Shown piece after piece: positions 45,197 through 54,109 of a stretch of 64,000 bases of DNA (position 1 is the stretch's first letter; each line of letters opens with the position of its first letter). Source of the stretch: Pacificimonas aurantium (GTDB taxonomy: Bacteria; Pseudomonadota; Alphaproteobacteria; Sphingomonadales; Sphingomonadaceae); contig NZ_JAGSGB010000001.1 in assembly GCF_020092905.1 (NCBI RefSeq), positions 434,001-498,000 on the forward strand, given 5' to 3'. The notes below the pieces were generated by a model, which did no database searches, was not told the origin of the DNA, and was given only the letters and a program-made list of their open reading frames with translations. Made by a program: the position numbers and the translations under genes.

Positions 45197-45952
45197 ATGA
45201 CGCTCACCGATCAGCAGCTTGAACGGTATGCCCGTCATATTGTGCTGCCCGAGATCGGCGGGGCCGGACAGCAGCGCCTTGTCGATGCGCGAGTGGCGGT
45301 CGTCGGCGCGGGCGGTTTGGGGGCTCCGCTGCTCCAGTATCTGGCGGCGGCCGGCGTCGGCTACATCACGCTGATCGACGATGACGAGGTCGATCTGTCC
45401 AATCTGCAGCGCCAGGTGCTGCACGGCACCGCCGACATCGGCATGAAGAAGACCGCCAGCGCCAAGGTCGCGCTCAAATCGCTGAACGCGGAAGTCCGCG
45501 TCGACCCGAAGGCGGAGCGCCTGACCGGAGCGAATGCGGCAGAGCTGCTCGGCGGTCATGACGTCATCGCCGACGGGTCCGACAGCTTTGCGACGCGCGG
45601 CGTCGTCGCGGATACCGCCCTGGCGCTGAAGACCCCGCTGGTCAGCGCGGCCGTCGGCCCGTTCGACGGCCAGCTCGGCACCTTCGAAGGCTGGAAGGCA
45701 GATCAGCCCTGCTGGCGCTGCTTCGCCGGCAACGCGTCCGACCGTCCGGAAAACAGCTGCGCCGAGCGCGGCATTCTGGGCGCGGTTGCAGGGATCATGG
45801 GGTCGATGCAGGCGCTGGAAGTCATTCGCAGCCTCGTTCCCTTCGGCGAGCCGATGGCGGGGCGCATGCTGTTTTACGACGCGTGTGGTCAAAGGATGCG
45901 CACGGTTCGCCTGCCCAAAGACCCCGATTGCCCGGCATGCCACGCGGCCTGA
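45197..45952 (+). CDS. ThiF/MoeB/HesA family adenylyltransferase
   Basis: A 251-residue E1-like enzyme that adenylates the C-terminal glycine of a small sulfur-carrier protein (MoaD or ThiS). The ATP-binding motif VVGAGGLGAPLLQYLA lies near residue 38, the RQVLHG segment holds the conserved Arg-x(n)-Gln, and the zinc cysteines are CWRC and CPAC. MoeB-like in length and lacking a rhodanese domain. A TTG at 45191 is an alternative start. The 3' end overlaps the DsrE-like gene by 16 nt. Confidence 0.92.
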   Translation: MTLTDQQLERYARHIVLPEIGGAGQQRLVDARVAVVGAGGLGAPLLQYLAAAGVGYITLIDDDEVDLSNLQRQVLHGTADIGMKKTASAKVALKSLNAEVRVDPKAERLTGANAAELLGGHDVIADGSDSFATRGVVADTALALKTPLVSAAVGPFDGQLGTFEGWKADQPCWRCFAGNASDRPENSCAERGILGAVAGIMGSMQALEVIRSLVPFGEPMAGRMLFYDACGQRMRTVRLPKDPDCPACHAA

Positions 45953-46296
45953 CCCTCGTCGTCCTGTCCGACGAGCATGCCCGGGTGCATGGCGGACTGA
46001 CGCTGGCCGCCACTGCGGCCGCGATGGGACGATCGGTACAGGTGTTCTTTCAGGGGGAAGCGGTACGCGCAGTGCTCGCGGACCGATGCTGGGCGAAGGA
46101 TCCGTCGCTGCGCGAGCATGGCATCGCGACGGTGCGCCAGCTTCTCGATCAGTGCAGTGAGCTGGGCGTCAGGCTGGTCGCCTGCGAGACCGGAATTCAC
46201 CAGACCGGCGCACGGCAGAGGGGACTGTACGCGGCAGTGGAAACAGGCGGGCTTGTCGGCGCGCTGACCGAGGATGCGGAACTGGTGACTATCTGA
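45937..46296 (+). CDS. DsrE/DsrF-like family protein
   Basis: A 119-residue protein with the DsrE fold: a first strand LTLVVLSDEHARVHGGLTLAATAAAMG, then VQVFFQGEAVRAVLAD and a LVACETGIHQTGA segment holding the conserved cysteine. Such proteins take part in sulfur relay or act as small thiol enzymes. It follows the MoeB-like gene and overlaps it by 16 nt, which supports a sulfur-transfer role. The ATG at 45937 gives the family start; an in-frame ATG at 45883 would add 18 residues. Confidence 0.8.
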   Translation: MPRGLTLVVLSDEHARVHGGLTLAATAAAMGRSVQVFFQGEAVRAVLADRCWAKDPSLREHGIATVRQLLDQCSELGVRLVACETGIHQTGARQRGLYAAVETGGLVGALTEDAELVTI

Positions 46297-46324
46297 CAGG
46301 CGGCCGGCAACGACCAGCCACCTG
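46297..46324. terminator. Hairpin between the convergent DsrE-like and rpmB genes
   Basis: CAGGCGGC (46297-46304) pairs with GCCACCTG (46317-46324), eight pairs with one mismatch or G-U depending on strand, in the 37-bp gap between stops. No T-run, so its role as a terminator is doubtful. Confidence 0.35.
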
Positions 46325-46333
46325 CAAGAAGCG

Positions 46334-46633
46334 TTACGCGGCGGCTTCGGCCTGCTCGCGCGCCTTCTTGATCTTCCGCTTCACCTTCTGCGCCTTGTCG
46401 GACAGCTTCTCGTTCTTCGTCTTGAGGAGCCAGTTGTCGAGGCCGCCATTATGCTCGACGCAGCGCAGGCCGTGCGTCGACACCTTGAACGTCTCGGCCC
46501 GGCCGAGCGCGTCGGAGATCAGCGAGACCTTCTGCAGGTTCGGCAGGAACACCCGCTTGGTGCGGTTGTTGGCGTGGCTGACATTGTTACCCACGAGCCG
46601 GCCCTTGCCGGTCAGTTCGCATACGCGCGACAT
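46334..46633 (-). CDS. rpmB: 50S ribosomal protein L28
   Basis: A 99-residue, basic ribosomal protein. The N-terminus [27 protein letters not shown] shows Cys5 but not the full zinc set, as in the zinc-free form. The C-terminus is a Lys/Ala-rich helix ([11 protein letters not shown]). ATG at 46633 follows AGAGGG. It has its own promoter. Confidence 0.97.
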   Translation of the reverse strand: MSRVCELTGKGRLVGNNVSHANNRTKRVFLPNLQKVSLISDALGRAETFKVSTHGLRCVEHNGGLDNWLLKTKNEKLSDKAQKVKRKIKKAREQAEAAA

Positions 46634-46720
46634 CGCTAAACCCTCTGGCATCCGATTTTCATTGAGACGCTCCATAGAAGCGCCGGGGCACCGCCGGACG
46701 GCACCCGTTCAAGCTGCGCG

Positions 46721-46749
46721 CACATAGGGCGTGGCCGCGCCGACGTCAA
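46721..46749 (-). promoter_or_regulatory. rpmB promoter
   Basis: On the minus strand TTGACG, 17 bases, TATGTG, about 88 nt before rpmB and ten bases beyond the lrgB stop. It has the same -35 and spacing as the rpsT promoter. Confidence 0.6.
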
Positions 46750-46759
46750 GCAAGGAAGG

Positions 46760-47440
46760 TCAGGTGAGAAGGCCGAGGAGCAGGGGAACGAGAACTGATC
46801 CAAGCAGGCCGGTAATGATCAGCGCGAGCGCCGAATATTCGCCGCTGGCCCGGTCGGTGCGGAGCAGGGCGTCGGTCGCGACCACATGCCCCGACTGGCC
46901 CGCTGCCAGTCCGAGCGCGTCGGGCGCAGTCAGGCCGAGCCGGCGAAACAGCGGCGGTACCGTCAGTGCGCCGATCATGCCGGTCGCGACCACCAGCCCC
47001 GCGGCAAGCGCAGCCGGACCCCCGATCCGTTCCATGATGGCGATGGCAAACCCGCTTGAAACGGTCTTTGCCGATAGCGCCTCGACAAGCGGGACGGGAA
47101 GGCCCGCCAGCCGCGCAAGCCCGATTCCCGCCGCTATGGTGACTGACGTGCCGACGAGAAGCGCGCAGAAGGCAGGAAGCGCGCGGCCCTTCAGCGCCTT
47201 TAACCGGTCGGCAAGCGGCACGCCGAGCGCGACGATCGCGAGTTCCAGCGCGAGGACGAGCGGCCCGGCCGCCGCCCGGTAGGCCGACGGGGTCATTCCG
47301 GTCAGCCATAGCGCAAGCCAAATGCCGAGGGCAGCCAGCAGGACGGGATTTACCAGCGGATGCGGGACCGCCGCGGCGACCTTGAGCGCCGCCCAATAGG
47401 CAAGCAATGTCCCGGCAGTGACGATGAGGACGATGGTCAT
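46760..47440 (-). CDS. lrgB: LrgB family antiholin-like protein
   Basis: A 226-residue membrane protein with about six or seven hydrophobic segments. The KTVSSGFAIAIMERIGG stretch and ALGLAAGQSGHVVATDALL are LrgB/YohK signatures. In Firmicutes the pair LrgAB modulates murein hydrolase export; related plant and bacterial proteins carry glycolate/glycerate or pyruvate. Function here is unproven. The ATG overlaps the lrgA stop (ATGA). Confidence 0.9.
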   Translation of the reverse strand: MTIVLIVTAGTLLAYWAALKVAAAVPHPLVNPVLLAALGIWLALWLTGMTPSAYRAAAGPLVLALELAIVALGVPLADRLKALKGRALPAFCALLVGTSVTIAAGIGLARLAGLPVPLVEALSAKTVSSGFAIAIMERIGGPAALAAGLVVATGMIGALTVPPLFRRLGLTAPDALGLAAGQSGHVVATDALLRTDRASGEYSALALIITGLLGSVLVPLLLGLLT

Positions 47441-47817
47441 GCCCGGACCCCGCGGGACCGGAACAGCAGATAGCAGCCCGCCGTCGTTCCCGCGCCCAGA
47501 AGCGTCGTCAGCACCAGAATCCCGAAGACTACGGGCCCATGGTCGCCGAGAAGAGGAAGGAACATCGCGAGGCCCACAAAGGGCGGTACGATGAAGGCGC
47601 CCAGCCAGCGTACGAAGAGCGACGAGGCGGCTGCGAGCAACCTGCGCAGCCATGGCGAGACCCCGCTCGCAAGGGCGATCAGGAGCAGGCCCAGCACTGC
47701 CGCCGGGACCGGCAATCCGGTGGTCAGGGCGAGAATGACGCCCACTTCCCGCGCAAGGAACAGCGCCGCGACGCCGCCCAGGAATGTCGCCGCCGATCCT
47801 AGTTGCTTGCTAGCCAT
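47437..47817 (-). CDS. lrgA: LrgA/CidA family holin-like protein
   Basis: A 126-residue protein with four hydrophobic segments. The GLPVPAAVLGLLLIALASG stretch is the LrgA/CidA motif. It forms an operon with lrgB, coupled by ATGA. It diverges from the yciI-like gene with 28 bp between, so both promoters overlap coding DNA or are very compact. Confidence 0.88.
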   Translation of the reverse strand: MASKQLGSAATFLGGVAALFLAREVGVILALTTGLPVPAAVLGLLLIALASGVSPWLRRLLAAASSLFVRWLGAFIVPPFVGLAMFLPLLGDHGPVVFGILVLTTLLGAGTTAGCYLLFRSRGVRA

Positions 47818-47845
47818 GGAGCGCCCCTCTATCGAGTTCTCCCCT

Positions 47846-48133
47846 ATGCCGCATTATGCGATCCACTGCATCGACAAGCCCCATGCGGGCGACCTGCGCG
47901 CCGAAACGCGGGCGGCCCATCTCGACCATATCCGCAGCAAGGGCGAGGATGTGCTGATTGCCGGACCGCTGCTCGATGGTGAAGGAAGCCCGATCGGGTC
48001 GCTGCTGGTCATCGACTTTGCCGACCGGAAGGAGGCCATCGCCTTTGCCGCGGCCGATCCCTATGCGCAGGCGGGCCTGTTCGCCAGCGTCGCCGTGACG
48101 TCGTGGCGCCAGGTCCTTCCCGAACAGGAGTGA
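47846..48133 (+). CDS. YciI family protein
   Basis: A 95-residue dimeric alpha-beta protein. [27 protein letters not shown] contains the conserved His-Asp pair (AHLDHI) and [21 protein letters not shown] matches the GS.lv.df motif. The YciI fold resembles muconolactone isomerase; the activity is unknown. The stop overlaps the GTG start of metX (GTGA), so it is coupled to methionine synthesis genes. Confidence 0.88.
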   Translation: MPHYAIHCIDKPHAGDLRAETRAAHLDHIRSKGEDVLIAGPLLDGEGSPIGSLLVIDFADRKEAIAFAAADPYAQAGLFASVAVTSWRQVLPEQE

Positions 48134-49227
48134 CCTCTTCACCGCAGACCGTTGAGCTGGGAGAGCTGGCGCTCGACGGCGGCGCCGTGCTGCCGTCGCT
48201 GCAGGTGGCGTTCGAGACGTATGGCGAGCTCTCGCCGCAGCGGGACAATGCCGTTCTCGTCTGTCACGCGCTGACCATGGACCAATATGCGGCCAGCCGG
48301 CATCCGGTGACCGGAAAGCCCGGCTGGTGGACTCGCATGATCGGTCCCGGCCGCTCGCTCGATCCGCAACGACATTTCATCATCTGCGCGAACGTCCTCG
48401 GCTCGTGCATGGGAACGACGGGTCCGAAAAGCCTGCACGAGGATGGCCGGCCCTGGGGTCTGCGCTTTCCCGTCATCACCATAGCGGACATGGTGCGTGC
48501 GCAGGCGAAGCTGCTCGACCATCTCGGTATCGATCGGCTCTGCGCGGCGATCGGCGGCTCGATGGGAGGCATGCAGGTGCTGCAATGGGCCAGCCTCTAT
48601 CCGGACCGGGTGGAGAGGGCCGTCGCAATCGCCACCGCGGCGCGGCACAGCGCGCAGAACATCGCCTTTCACGAGGTGGGGCGACAGGCCATCATGGCGG
48701 ATCCCGCCTGGGCCGGCGGCGACTATTATGGCGGCCCGGCCCCGGCTGCAGGTCTGTCGGTGGCGCGCATGGCCGCGCATATCACCTATATGTCCGAACA
48801 GGGGCTGACCGAGAAATTCGGACGCCGCCTGCAGGACAGGGAGGCGATCAGCTTCGGCTTCGATGCCGATTTCCAGGTCGAATCCTACCTCCGCCACCAG
48901 GGTAGCAGCTTTACCGACCGGTTCGACGCCAACTCATATCTCTACATCACTCGGGCCATGGACTATTTCGACCTTGCCGAACGTCATGGCGGGGTTCTGG
49001 GGGAGGCCTTCCGCGGCAGCGGTACCCGGTTCTGCGTCATCAGCTTCAATACCGACTGGCTCTATCCGACTTCCGAATCGCGCCGGGTCGTGCATGCGCT
49101 GAACAGCGTGCGAGCGCCCGTCAGCTTCGTGGAGCTGTCTTCGCCCTACGGACATGACGCCTTCCTCCTCGAGTCCCCCGACCTCTACCGGATCGTCGAC
49201 GGCTTCCTGTCGGGAACACCTTCATGA
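48130..49227 (+). CDS. metX: Homoserine O-acetyltransferase (or O-succinyltransferase), MetX type
   Basis: A 365-residue alpha/beta-hydrolase enzyme that acylates homoserine for methionine synthesis. The nucleophile lies in GGSMGGMQ, the acid in FNTDWLYP, and the histidine in [11 protein letters not shown]. The acyl donor (acetyl- or succinyl-CoA) cannot be set from the visible motifs. The GTG at 48130 overlaps the yciI stop; its stop overlaps metW (ATGA). Confidence 0.94.
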   Translation: MTSSPQTVELGELALDGGAVLPSLQVAFETYGELSPQRDNAVLVCHALTMDQYAASRHPVTGKPGWWTRMIGPGRSLDPQRHFIICANVLGSCMGTTGPKSLHEDGRPWGLRFPVITIADMVRAQAKLLDHLGIDRLCAAIGGSMGGMQVLQWASLYPDRVERAVAIATAARHSAQNIAFHEVGRQAIMADPAWAGGDYYGGPAPAAGLSVARMAAHITYMSEQGLTEKFGRRLQDREAISFGFDADFQVESYLRHQGSSFTDRFDANSYLYITRAMDYFDLAERHGGVLGEAFRGSGTRFCVISFNTDWLYPTSESRRVVHALNSVRAPVSFVELSSPYGHDAFLLESPDLYRIVDGFLSGTPS

Positions 49228-49811
49228 GCCTTCGTCCCGACCTCGCCGTCATTGCCGACAATGTCCCGGAGGGCTCGAGTGTTTTCGATATCGGCTGCGG
49301 CGACGGCGCGCTGATGGCCGAACTCGTGTCCCGGCGCGGGGTCGATGCGCGCGGACTGGAACTCGACGCGGACAATGTCGCGGCTGCCGTCGCGAAAGGC
49401 CTTTCCGTCGTCCAGGGCAATGCCGATACCGACCTCGACACCTATCCCGCGGGAAGTTTCGATTACGCCATCCTGTCGCAGACCCTCCAGACCACCTGGC
49501 GGCCGGACCTCATTCTCAAGGACCTGATGCGCCTGGGCAGCCACGCCTTCGTTTCCTTTCCCAATTTCGCCCACTGGCGCATCCGGACGTCGCTTCTGCT
49601 CGGCGGGCGCATGCCGGTCACGCGGCTGCTCCCCGCGCGCTGGTACGACACGCCCAACATTCATCATCTGACGATCGACGACTTCCGCGCGCTGGTCGAC
49701 GATCTCGGGTTCCGGATCGAGAAATCCTGGTTCCTCTCGGGCGGCCACCGCACCGGAGGACGGCTTGCCAATCTGATGGCCGAGCACGCCGTTTTCCTGC
49801 TGGGGCGCTAG
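49224..49811 (+). CDS. metW: Methionine biosynthesis protein MetW
   Basis: A 195-residue methyltransferase-fold protein that accompanies MetX in many Proteobacteria and is needed for full homoserine acylation. Motif I is [15 protein letters not shown]; the family segment [19 protein letters not shown] and the C-terminal [16 protein letters not shown] are present. The stop overlaps that of the converging mltG in CTAG. Confidence 0.94.
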   Translation: MSLRPDLAVIADNVPEGSSVFDIGCGDGALMAELVSRRGVDARGLELDADNVAAAVAKGLSVVQGNADTDLDTYPAGSFDYAILSQTLQTTWRPDLILKDLMRLGSHAFVSFPNFAHWRIRTSLLLGGRMPVTRLLPARWYDTPNIHHLTIDDFRALVDDLGFRIEKSWFLSGGHRTGGRLANLMAEHAVFLLGR

Positions 49812-50791
49812 TCCATTTCCCCGCGCGCCCGGCGCAGGGCAAACCAGGCTCGGACATTCTCGTTATGCTCGGCCAGCGTCTCGGCGAATGCATGTCCGCC
49901 GGAACCGTCAGCCACGAAGTAAAGCGCATCCGTTTCGGCCGGGTTCAGCACCGCCTCGATCGATTCGCGACCCGGATTGGCGATGGGCCCGTCCGGCAAG
50001 CCCGTCATGGAATAGGTGTTGTAGCCGTTGACGGCGTCGATCTCGGACTGCCGGATCCGCCGCCCCAGCGGCCTCCCCTTGGTAATGGGGTAGATGATGG
50101 TCGGATCGGCCTGCAGCCTCATGCCGATTTCCAGCCGGTTTCGGTAAACACCGGCAACCGTGGGCCGCTCGGCAGGGTCCGCCGTTTCCTTCTCCACGAT
50201 AGAGGCGAGGATCACTGCCTCACGCGGGGTGTCGACCGGCGTGTCCTCGCTGCGCTCGTCCCACAGTTCGGCGACGGTCTCCGTCATAGCCTGCTGCATG
50301 CGGCCGAGAAGGGCGGACCGCGGCTCCCCCCGCTCGTAATTATAGGTGGCCGGAAGGACGCTGCCTTCTTCGGGCACGTCGATCTCTCCGGTCAGGAAGG
50401 GCGCAGCCATGATCCGCTCGTGCACCAGCACGGACGGCAGCCCTTCCGGGATCGTGATCCGCCGCTGTACGGGTTCGGCATATTGCAAGATATTCAGCGC
50501 GTCGGCAGCGCTGACCTCGGCGGGGAAGCGGAACTCGCCGGCGCGGATGGGAGCAGTCTCTCCAAAGGCCCGCGACAGGATGCGGAAGCGGTCCGCATTG
50601 GCGAGCACGCCTTCTTCCTCGAGCAAGAGCGCAGCCCGCGCCTGCGAACTGCCGCGCGGGATGACGACGTTCGTGGCTTCCGCGAGCGGCCCCGGCTCGA
50701 CCCATTCGCTACGGCCGTAGAGGAAGGCGCCGGCGGCAAGGATTCCGCCAAGCACGAGGAGGCCGACCAGGACGCGGATGAAAACGCGCAC
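49808..50791 (-). CDS. mltG: Endolytic murein transglycosylase
   Basis: A 327-residue YceG-like lytic transglycosylase that cuts nascent glycan chains. One N-terminal transmembrane helix (VFIRVLVGLLVLGGILAAGAFL) anchors a LysM-like domain and the catalytic domain with the active glutamate in ASIVEKET, followed by RNRLEIGMRLQADPTIIYP. It is downstream of fabF by 13 bp, a common order. Confidence 0.95.
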   Translation of the reverse strand: MRVFIRVLVGLLVLGGILAAGAFLYGRSEWVEPGPLAEATNVVIPRGSSQARAALLLEEEGVLANADRFRILSRAFGETAPIRAGEFRFPAEVSAADALNILQYAEPVQRRITIPEGLPSVLVHERIMAAPFLTGEIDVPEEGSVLPATYNYERGEPRSALLGRMQQAMTETVAELWDERSEDTPVDTPREAVILASIVEKETADPAERPTVAGVYRNRLEIGMRLQADPTIIYPITKGRPLGRRIRQSEIDAVNGYNTYSMTGLPDGPIANPGRESIEAVLNPAETDALYFVADGSGGHAFAETLAEHNENVRAWFALRRARGEMD

Positions 50792-50804
50792 GGGCCGGCG
50801 CCGC

Positions 50805-52061
50805 CTAAACGCGCTTCATCACGAGGGATGCGTTCGTTCCGCCGAACCCGAAGCTGTTGTTCAGGACGGCACGGATTTCCCGCTCCTTCGGCGTCAGCGG
50901 CACAAGGTCCACGCCCTTGCAGCCTTCGGAGGGATTTTCGAGATTGATCGTCGGCGGCGCGACCTGATCGCGCATGGCGAGCAGGCAGAAGATCGCCTCT
51001 ACCGCGCCGGCTCCGCCCAGAAGGTGGCCGATGGCGCTTTTCGTGGACGACATCGACACATGATCGATGGCGCTGCCGAACAGGCGCCGCACCGCGTTCA
51101 GTTCGATCTCGTCGCCAAGCGGCGTCGAAGTGCCGTGGGCGTTGATATAATCGATATCGCCAGGCGTCATACCGGCCCGGGCGAGTGCATTCTGCATGGC
51201 CCGGAAGCCGCCGCGGCCATCCTCGTGCGGTGCGGTGACGTGGAAGGCGTCGCCGGTCAGGCCATAGCCGATGACTTCGCCGTAGATGGTCGCGCCGCGT
51301 GCCTTGGCCCGCTCCATCTCCTCCAGCACGACGATTCCGGCACCCTCGCCCATGACGAAGCCGTCACGGCCTTCGTCATAGGGACGGCTCGCGCCTTCGG
51401 GATCGTCATTGCGCGTGGAGAGCGCCTTGGCCTGGGCAAATCCGGCAATTCCGAGGGGGCAGATCGCAGATTCTGCGCCGCCCGCCAGCATTATGTCGGC
51501 ATCGTCGAGCGCGATCATCCGCGCCGCGTCGCCAATCGAATGCGCGCCGGTCGAACAGGCGGTGACGACGGCATGGTTCGGCCCCTCCAGCCCATATTTG
51601 ATAGAAACCTGGCCGGAGACGAGGTTGATCAGCCGCCCATGCACGAAGTGCGGACTGACGCGCCGCGGCCCGCGCTCGTGAAGGACGATGGATTCCTTCT
51701 CGATCCCGGGAAGCCCGCCGATGCCCGACCCGATCGAGCAGCCCGCGCGCAGGCGCTCCTCATCCGACAGGTCGAGAAGGCCGGCATCTTCGATCGCCTG
51801 GCCTGCGGCATCGATGCCGAACTGGATGAACAGGTCGACCTGGCGCTGAACCTTGTGGTCCACCCGCTTCGAGAGGTCGAGCGCCATCTCGGAGCCGTCC
51901 ATTTTCACTTCGCAGGCGATCTTGCACGCATGATCCTCTGGATCGAAGCGCGTGATCCGGCCCGCGCCGGACTTACCGGCGAGAATGTTCTTCCAGCTGG
52001 TTTCGACGTCCCCGCCGAGCGGGGTGACAAGGCCGAGGCCCGTAACGACTACGCGGCGCAT
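50805..52061 (-). CDS. fabF: 3-oxoacyl-[acyl-carrier-protein] synthase II
   Basis: A 418-residue condensing enzyme of fatty acid elongation. The catalytic cysteine is in VTACSTGAHS, with histidines in NAHGTSTPLGD and KSAIGHLLGGAG. Start ATG has GGGAG upstream. Encoded between acpP and mltG; a 13-bp hairpin separates it from acpP. Confidence 0.96.
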   Translation of the reverse strand: MRRVVVTGLGLVTPLGGDVETSWKNILAGKSGAGRITRFDPEDHACKIACEVKMDGSEMALDLSKRVDHKVQRQVDLFIQFGIDAAGQAIEDAGLLDLSDEERLRAGCSIGSGIGGLPGIEKESIVLHERGPRRVSPHFVHGRLINLVSGQVSIKYGLEGPNHAVVTACSTGAHSIGDAARMIALDDADIMLAGGAESAICPLGIAGFAQAKALSTRNDDPEGASRPYDEGRDGFVMGEGAGIVVLEEMERAKARGATIYGEVIGYGLTGDAFHVTAPHEDGRGGFRAMQNALARAGMTPGDIDYINAHGTSTPLGDEIELNAVRRLFGSAIDHVSMSSTKSAIGHLLGGAGAVEAIFCLLAMRDQVAPPTINLENPSEGCKGVDLVPLTPKEREIRAVLNNSFGFGGTNASLVMKRV

Positions 52062-52083
52062 CGGAGGTTCTCCCTAACGAATG

Positions 52084-52118
52084 GCGGCGGCCCTTCACCA
52101 TCACGGAAGGACCGCCGC
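52084..52118 (-). terminator. Strong hairpin between acpP and fabF (attenuator-like)
   Basis: Thirteen base pairs (52084-52096 with 52106-52118, one G-U in RNA) around a nine-base loop, 40 nt after the acpP stop. No T-run follows, so partial termination or mRNA stabilisation is more likely than full termination. It would let ACP be made in excess over FabF. Confidence 0.5.
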
Positions 52119-52158
52119 TCGGCTACCGGTAATTTCCGGGAACGGTACAGGCTACGCC

Positions 52159-52401
52159 TCAGGCGTCCGCCTTATGTTCCTTGATATAGTTGATGGCGTC
52201 GCGGACGGTCAGGATCTTCTCGGCCGCATCGTCCGGAATCTCCACGCCGAATTCTTCTTCGAACGCCATGACGAGCTCGACCGTATCGAGGCTGTCCGCG
52301 CCCAGGTCGTCGATGAAGCTCGCGTCTTCGGTGACCTTTTCCGGCTCCACCCCGAGATGCTCGACGACGATTTTCTTCACGCGTTCAGCGATGTCGCTCA
52401 T
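52159..52401 (-). CDS. acpP: Acyl carrier protein
   Basis: An 80-residue acidic protein that carries acyl chains on a phosphopantetheine at the serine of [10 protein letters not shown]. The ATG at 52401 gives the standard start [16 protein letters not shown]; an ATG two codons earlier (52407) has AAGGG closer and is equally possible. Upstream of fabF and mltG. Confidence 0.96.
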   Translation of the reverse strand: MSDIAERVKKIVVEHLGVEPEKVTEDASFIDDLGADSLDTVELVMAFEEEFGVEIPDDAAEKILTVRDAINYIKEHKADA

Positions 52402-52564
52402 ATCCATAGTCCCTTAGGAGTTCTGTTGTCTTTCAGAAGAGCGCCCTATCCGCGCCGCTTGCGGCTGGCAAGGGATTGAGGCGGCTCCCCACCCCCCTGA
52501 AACGTCCGCGCCGCCCAACCGTTCACCCGGTGAATCAGAAATCCAGCAAGGAGTCTTTGCACCT

Positions 52565-53341
52565 ATGGCCCGTTTCACCGGCAAAACCGTCATCGTTACC
52601 GGATCGTCGAGCGGAATCGGCGAGGCCGTCGCAAAGCGGTTTTCGCAAGAAGGGGCCAATATCGTCATCAACAGCCGCAGCCGCGGCGACCTCGAACAGG
52701 TGGCCGCCAACATGCCCGCGGATCGGACCCTGATTGTCGAAGGCGACATTGCCGAAGATGGCTTCCCGGCACAGCTCGTGTCGAAGACCGTAGAGCGGTT
52801 CGGTGCCCTCGATGTTCTGCACAACAATGCCGGTGTCGCCGTGAACGGCCCTTTCGCGGACGCCTCCGACGAGGACATCGACAAGGTGCTGTCGGTCAAC
52901 GTCCGCGGCCTGATGCGGATGAGCCGGGCGGCCATTCCCGAACTCGCCAAGACGAAAGGGTGTATCGTGAACACGTCCAGCGTGTCGGGTACGGGCGGCG
53001 ACTTCGGCATGGCCATCTACAACGCCTCGAAGGGGGCGGTGACGAACTTCACCCGCGCGCTTGCGCTCGAACTCGGTGCGAAGGGCATTCGCGTCAACGC
53101 GGTGAACCCGTCCATCACCCGCTCCGAAATGAGCAGCGGAATTTTCGACAACGACAAGCTCATGACACGCTTCAAACAGCGGATCGCCCTCGGGCGGCCG
53201 GGCGAACCCGAGGATGTGGCGGGTCCGGTGCTGTTCCTGGCTTCCGACGATGCCCGTTTTGTCTCTGGCGTGAACCTCCCCGTGGACGGCGGGGTCAGCG
53301 CATCGAACGGGCAGCCGAACATGATGGCCCTGCAAGACTGA
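52565..53341 (+). CDS. SDR family oxidoreductase
   Basis: A 258-residue classical short-chain dehydrogenase. NAD(P) motif TGSSSGIGEAV, NNAGVAV, catalytic Ser (TSSVSG) and YNASK, and C-terminal FVSGVNLPVDGG. The substrate is unknown. It converges on the TetR gene with 22 bp between stops and is divergent from acpP. Confidence 0.92.
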   Translation: MARFTGKTVIVTGSSSGIGEAVAKRFSQEGANIVINSRSRGDLEQVAANMPADRTLIVEGDIAEDGFPAQLVSKTVERFGALDVLHNNAGVAVNGPFADASDEDIDKVLSVNVRGLMRMSRAAIPELAKTKGCIVNTSSVSGTGGDFGMAIYNASKGAVTNFTRALALELGAKGIRVNAVNPSITRSEMSSGIFDNDKLMTRFKQRIALGRPGEPEDVAGPVLFLASDDARFVSGVNLPVDGGVSASNGQPNMMALQD

Positions 53342-53363
53342 GCCTTACGTCCGGTTTGCGCGT

Positions 53364-53993
53364 CTAGGAATCGGCTGGTTTGCGCCGCCGCAGACCGTTT
53401 TCGATCAGGTCACGGGCAGCTTCGGCGACATCCGCCGGCTGCCTGTCCCGATCCCAGACCGCATAGCGCAGGCCAAGGAAGACGTTCATTCCCATCAGCG
53501 CCCAGGCGTGAAGTTCGCCGGCATCCTCGCGGATTTCCCCTGCCTCCGCTGCGTCTTCGAGCCTCTTGCAGATCCGCGCGGCTGTCTTTTCATAATGTGA
53601 TCGCCAGGCGGCCGGATCGACGAACTCAGCCTCGTCGATGATACGATAGACTTCGCCATGTTCCGCCGCGAAGGCCAGAAAGCTTCGCAGGGCGGCCTGT
53701 TCTCGCTGGAAAACCCCCCGTTCCCCTTCCAGCGCACCGCCCGCGGCCCGGGCCACCTCGGCGCTCATGAACTGCACAAGAGCGCGAAAAATCTCCTCTT
53801 TCGACTCGAAGTAGGTGTAAAAGCTTCCGAGCGCGGTTCCTGCACGATTGGTGATCGTGGTTATCGACGTCTCGTGAAACCCCTTCTCGCCGAACTCGAT
53901 GGCGGCGGCGTCGAGTAGCGCCTGTTTGGTCCGTTCGCCGCGCGCCGTCCTCGGCGTGCGGCCGGGCTCTTCATGATCTGCAGTCTGGGCCAT
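53364..53993 (-). CDS. TetR/AcrR family transcriptional regulator
   Basis: A 209-residue repressor. The N-terminal HTH runs over about residues 22-68 (ALLDAAAIEFGEKGFHETSI, AGTALGSFYTYFESKEEIF). The C-terminal ligand domain is all-helical and non-conserved. It is divergent from the TonB-dependent receptor gene; the shared 116-bp gap holds a perfect palindrome it probably binds. The ligand is unknown. Confidence 0.93.
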   Translation of the reverse strand: MAQTADHEEPGRTPRTARGERTKQALLDAAAIEFGEKGFHETSITTITNRAGTALGSFYTYFESKEEIFRALVQFMSAEVARAAGGALEGERGVFQREQAALRSFLAFAAEHGEVYRIIDEAEFVDPAAWRSHYEKTAARICKRLEDAAEAGEIREDAGELHAWALMGMNVFLGLRYAVWDRDRQPADVAEAARDLIENGLRRRKPADS

Positions 53994-54011
53994 CCCGCTT
54001 CCCTGCCCGCA

Positions 54012-54034
54012 TTCAACTTCGGTTTAAAGTTGAA
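54012..54034. promoter_or_regulatory. Operator-like palindrome in the tetR / TonB-receptor gap
   Basis: TTCAACTT (54012-54019), seven bases, AAGTTGAA (54027-54034): a perfect 8-bp inverted repeat. It overlaps both divergent promoters proposed here, as expected for the site of an autoregulated TetR protein. Confidence 0.65.
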
Positions 54035-54052
54035 AAGCGATTCATGTTTCAA
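54023..54052 (-). promoter_or_regulatory. Possible tetR promoter
   Basis: On the minus strand TTGAAA (54052-54047), 18 bases, TTTAAA (54028-54023), about 30 nt before the TetR start. The -10 falls inside the palindrome. Confidence 0.4.
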
Positions 54053-54058
54053 TATTGC
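54030..54058 (+). promoter_or_regulatory. Possible TonB-receptor promoter
   Basis: TTGAAA (54030-54035), 17 bases, TATTGC (54053-54058), about 50 nt before the receptor start. The -35 overlaps the right arm of the palindrome; the -10 is weak. Confidence 0.4.
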
Positions 54059-54109
54059 CGGCGCCGAAACGGGGATGAACCCCGTCGTCACTCCTTGGGG
54101 ATATTCTGA

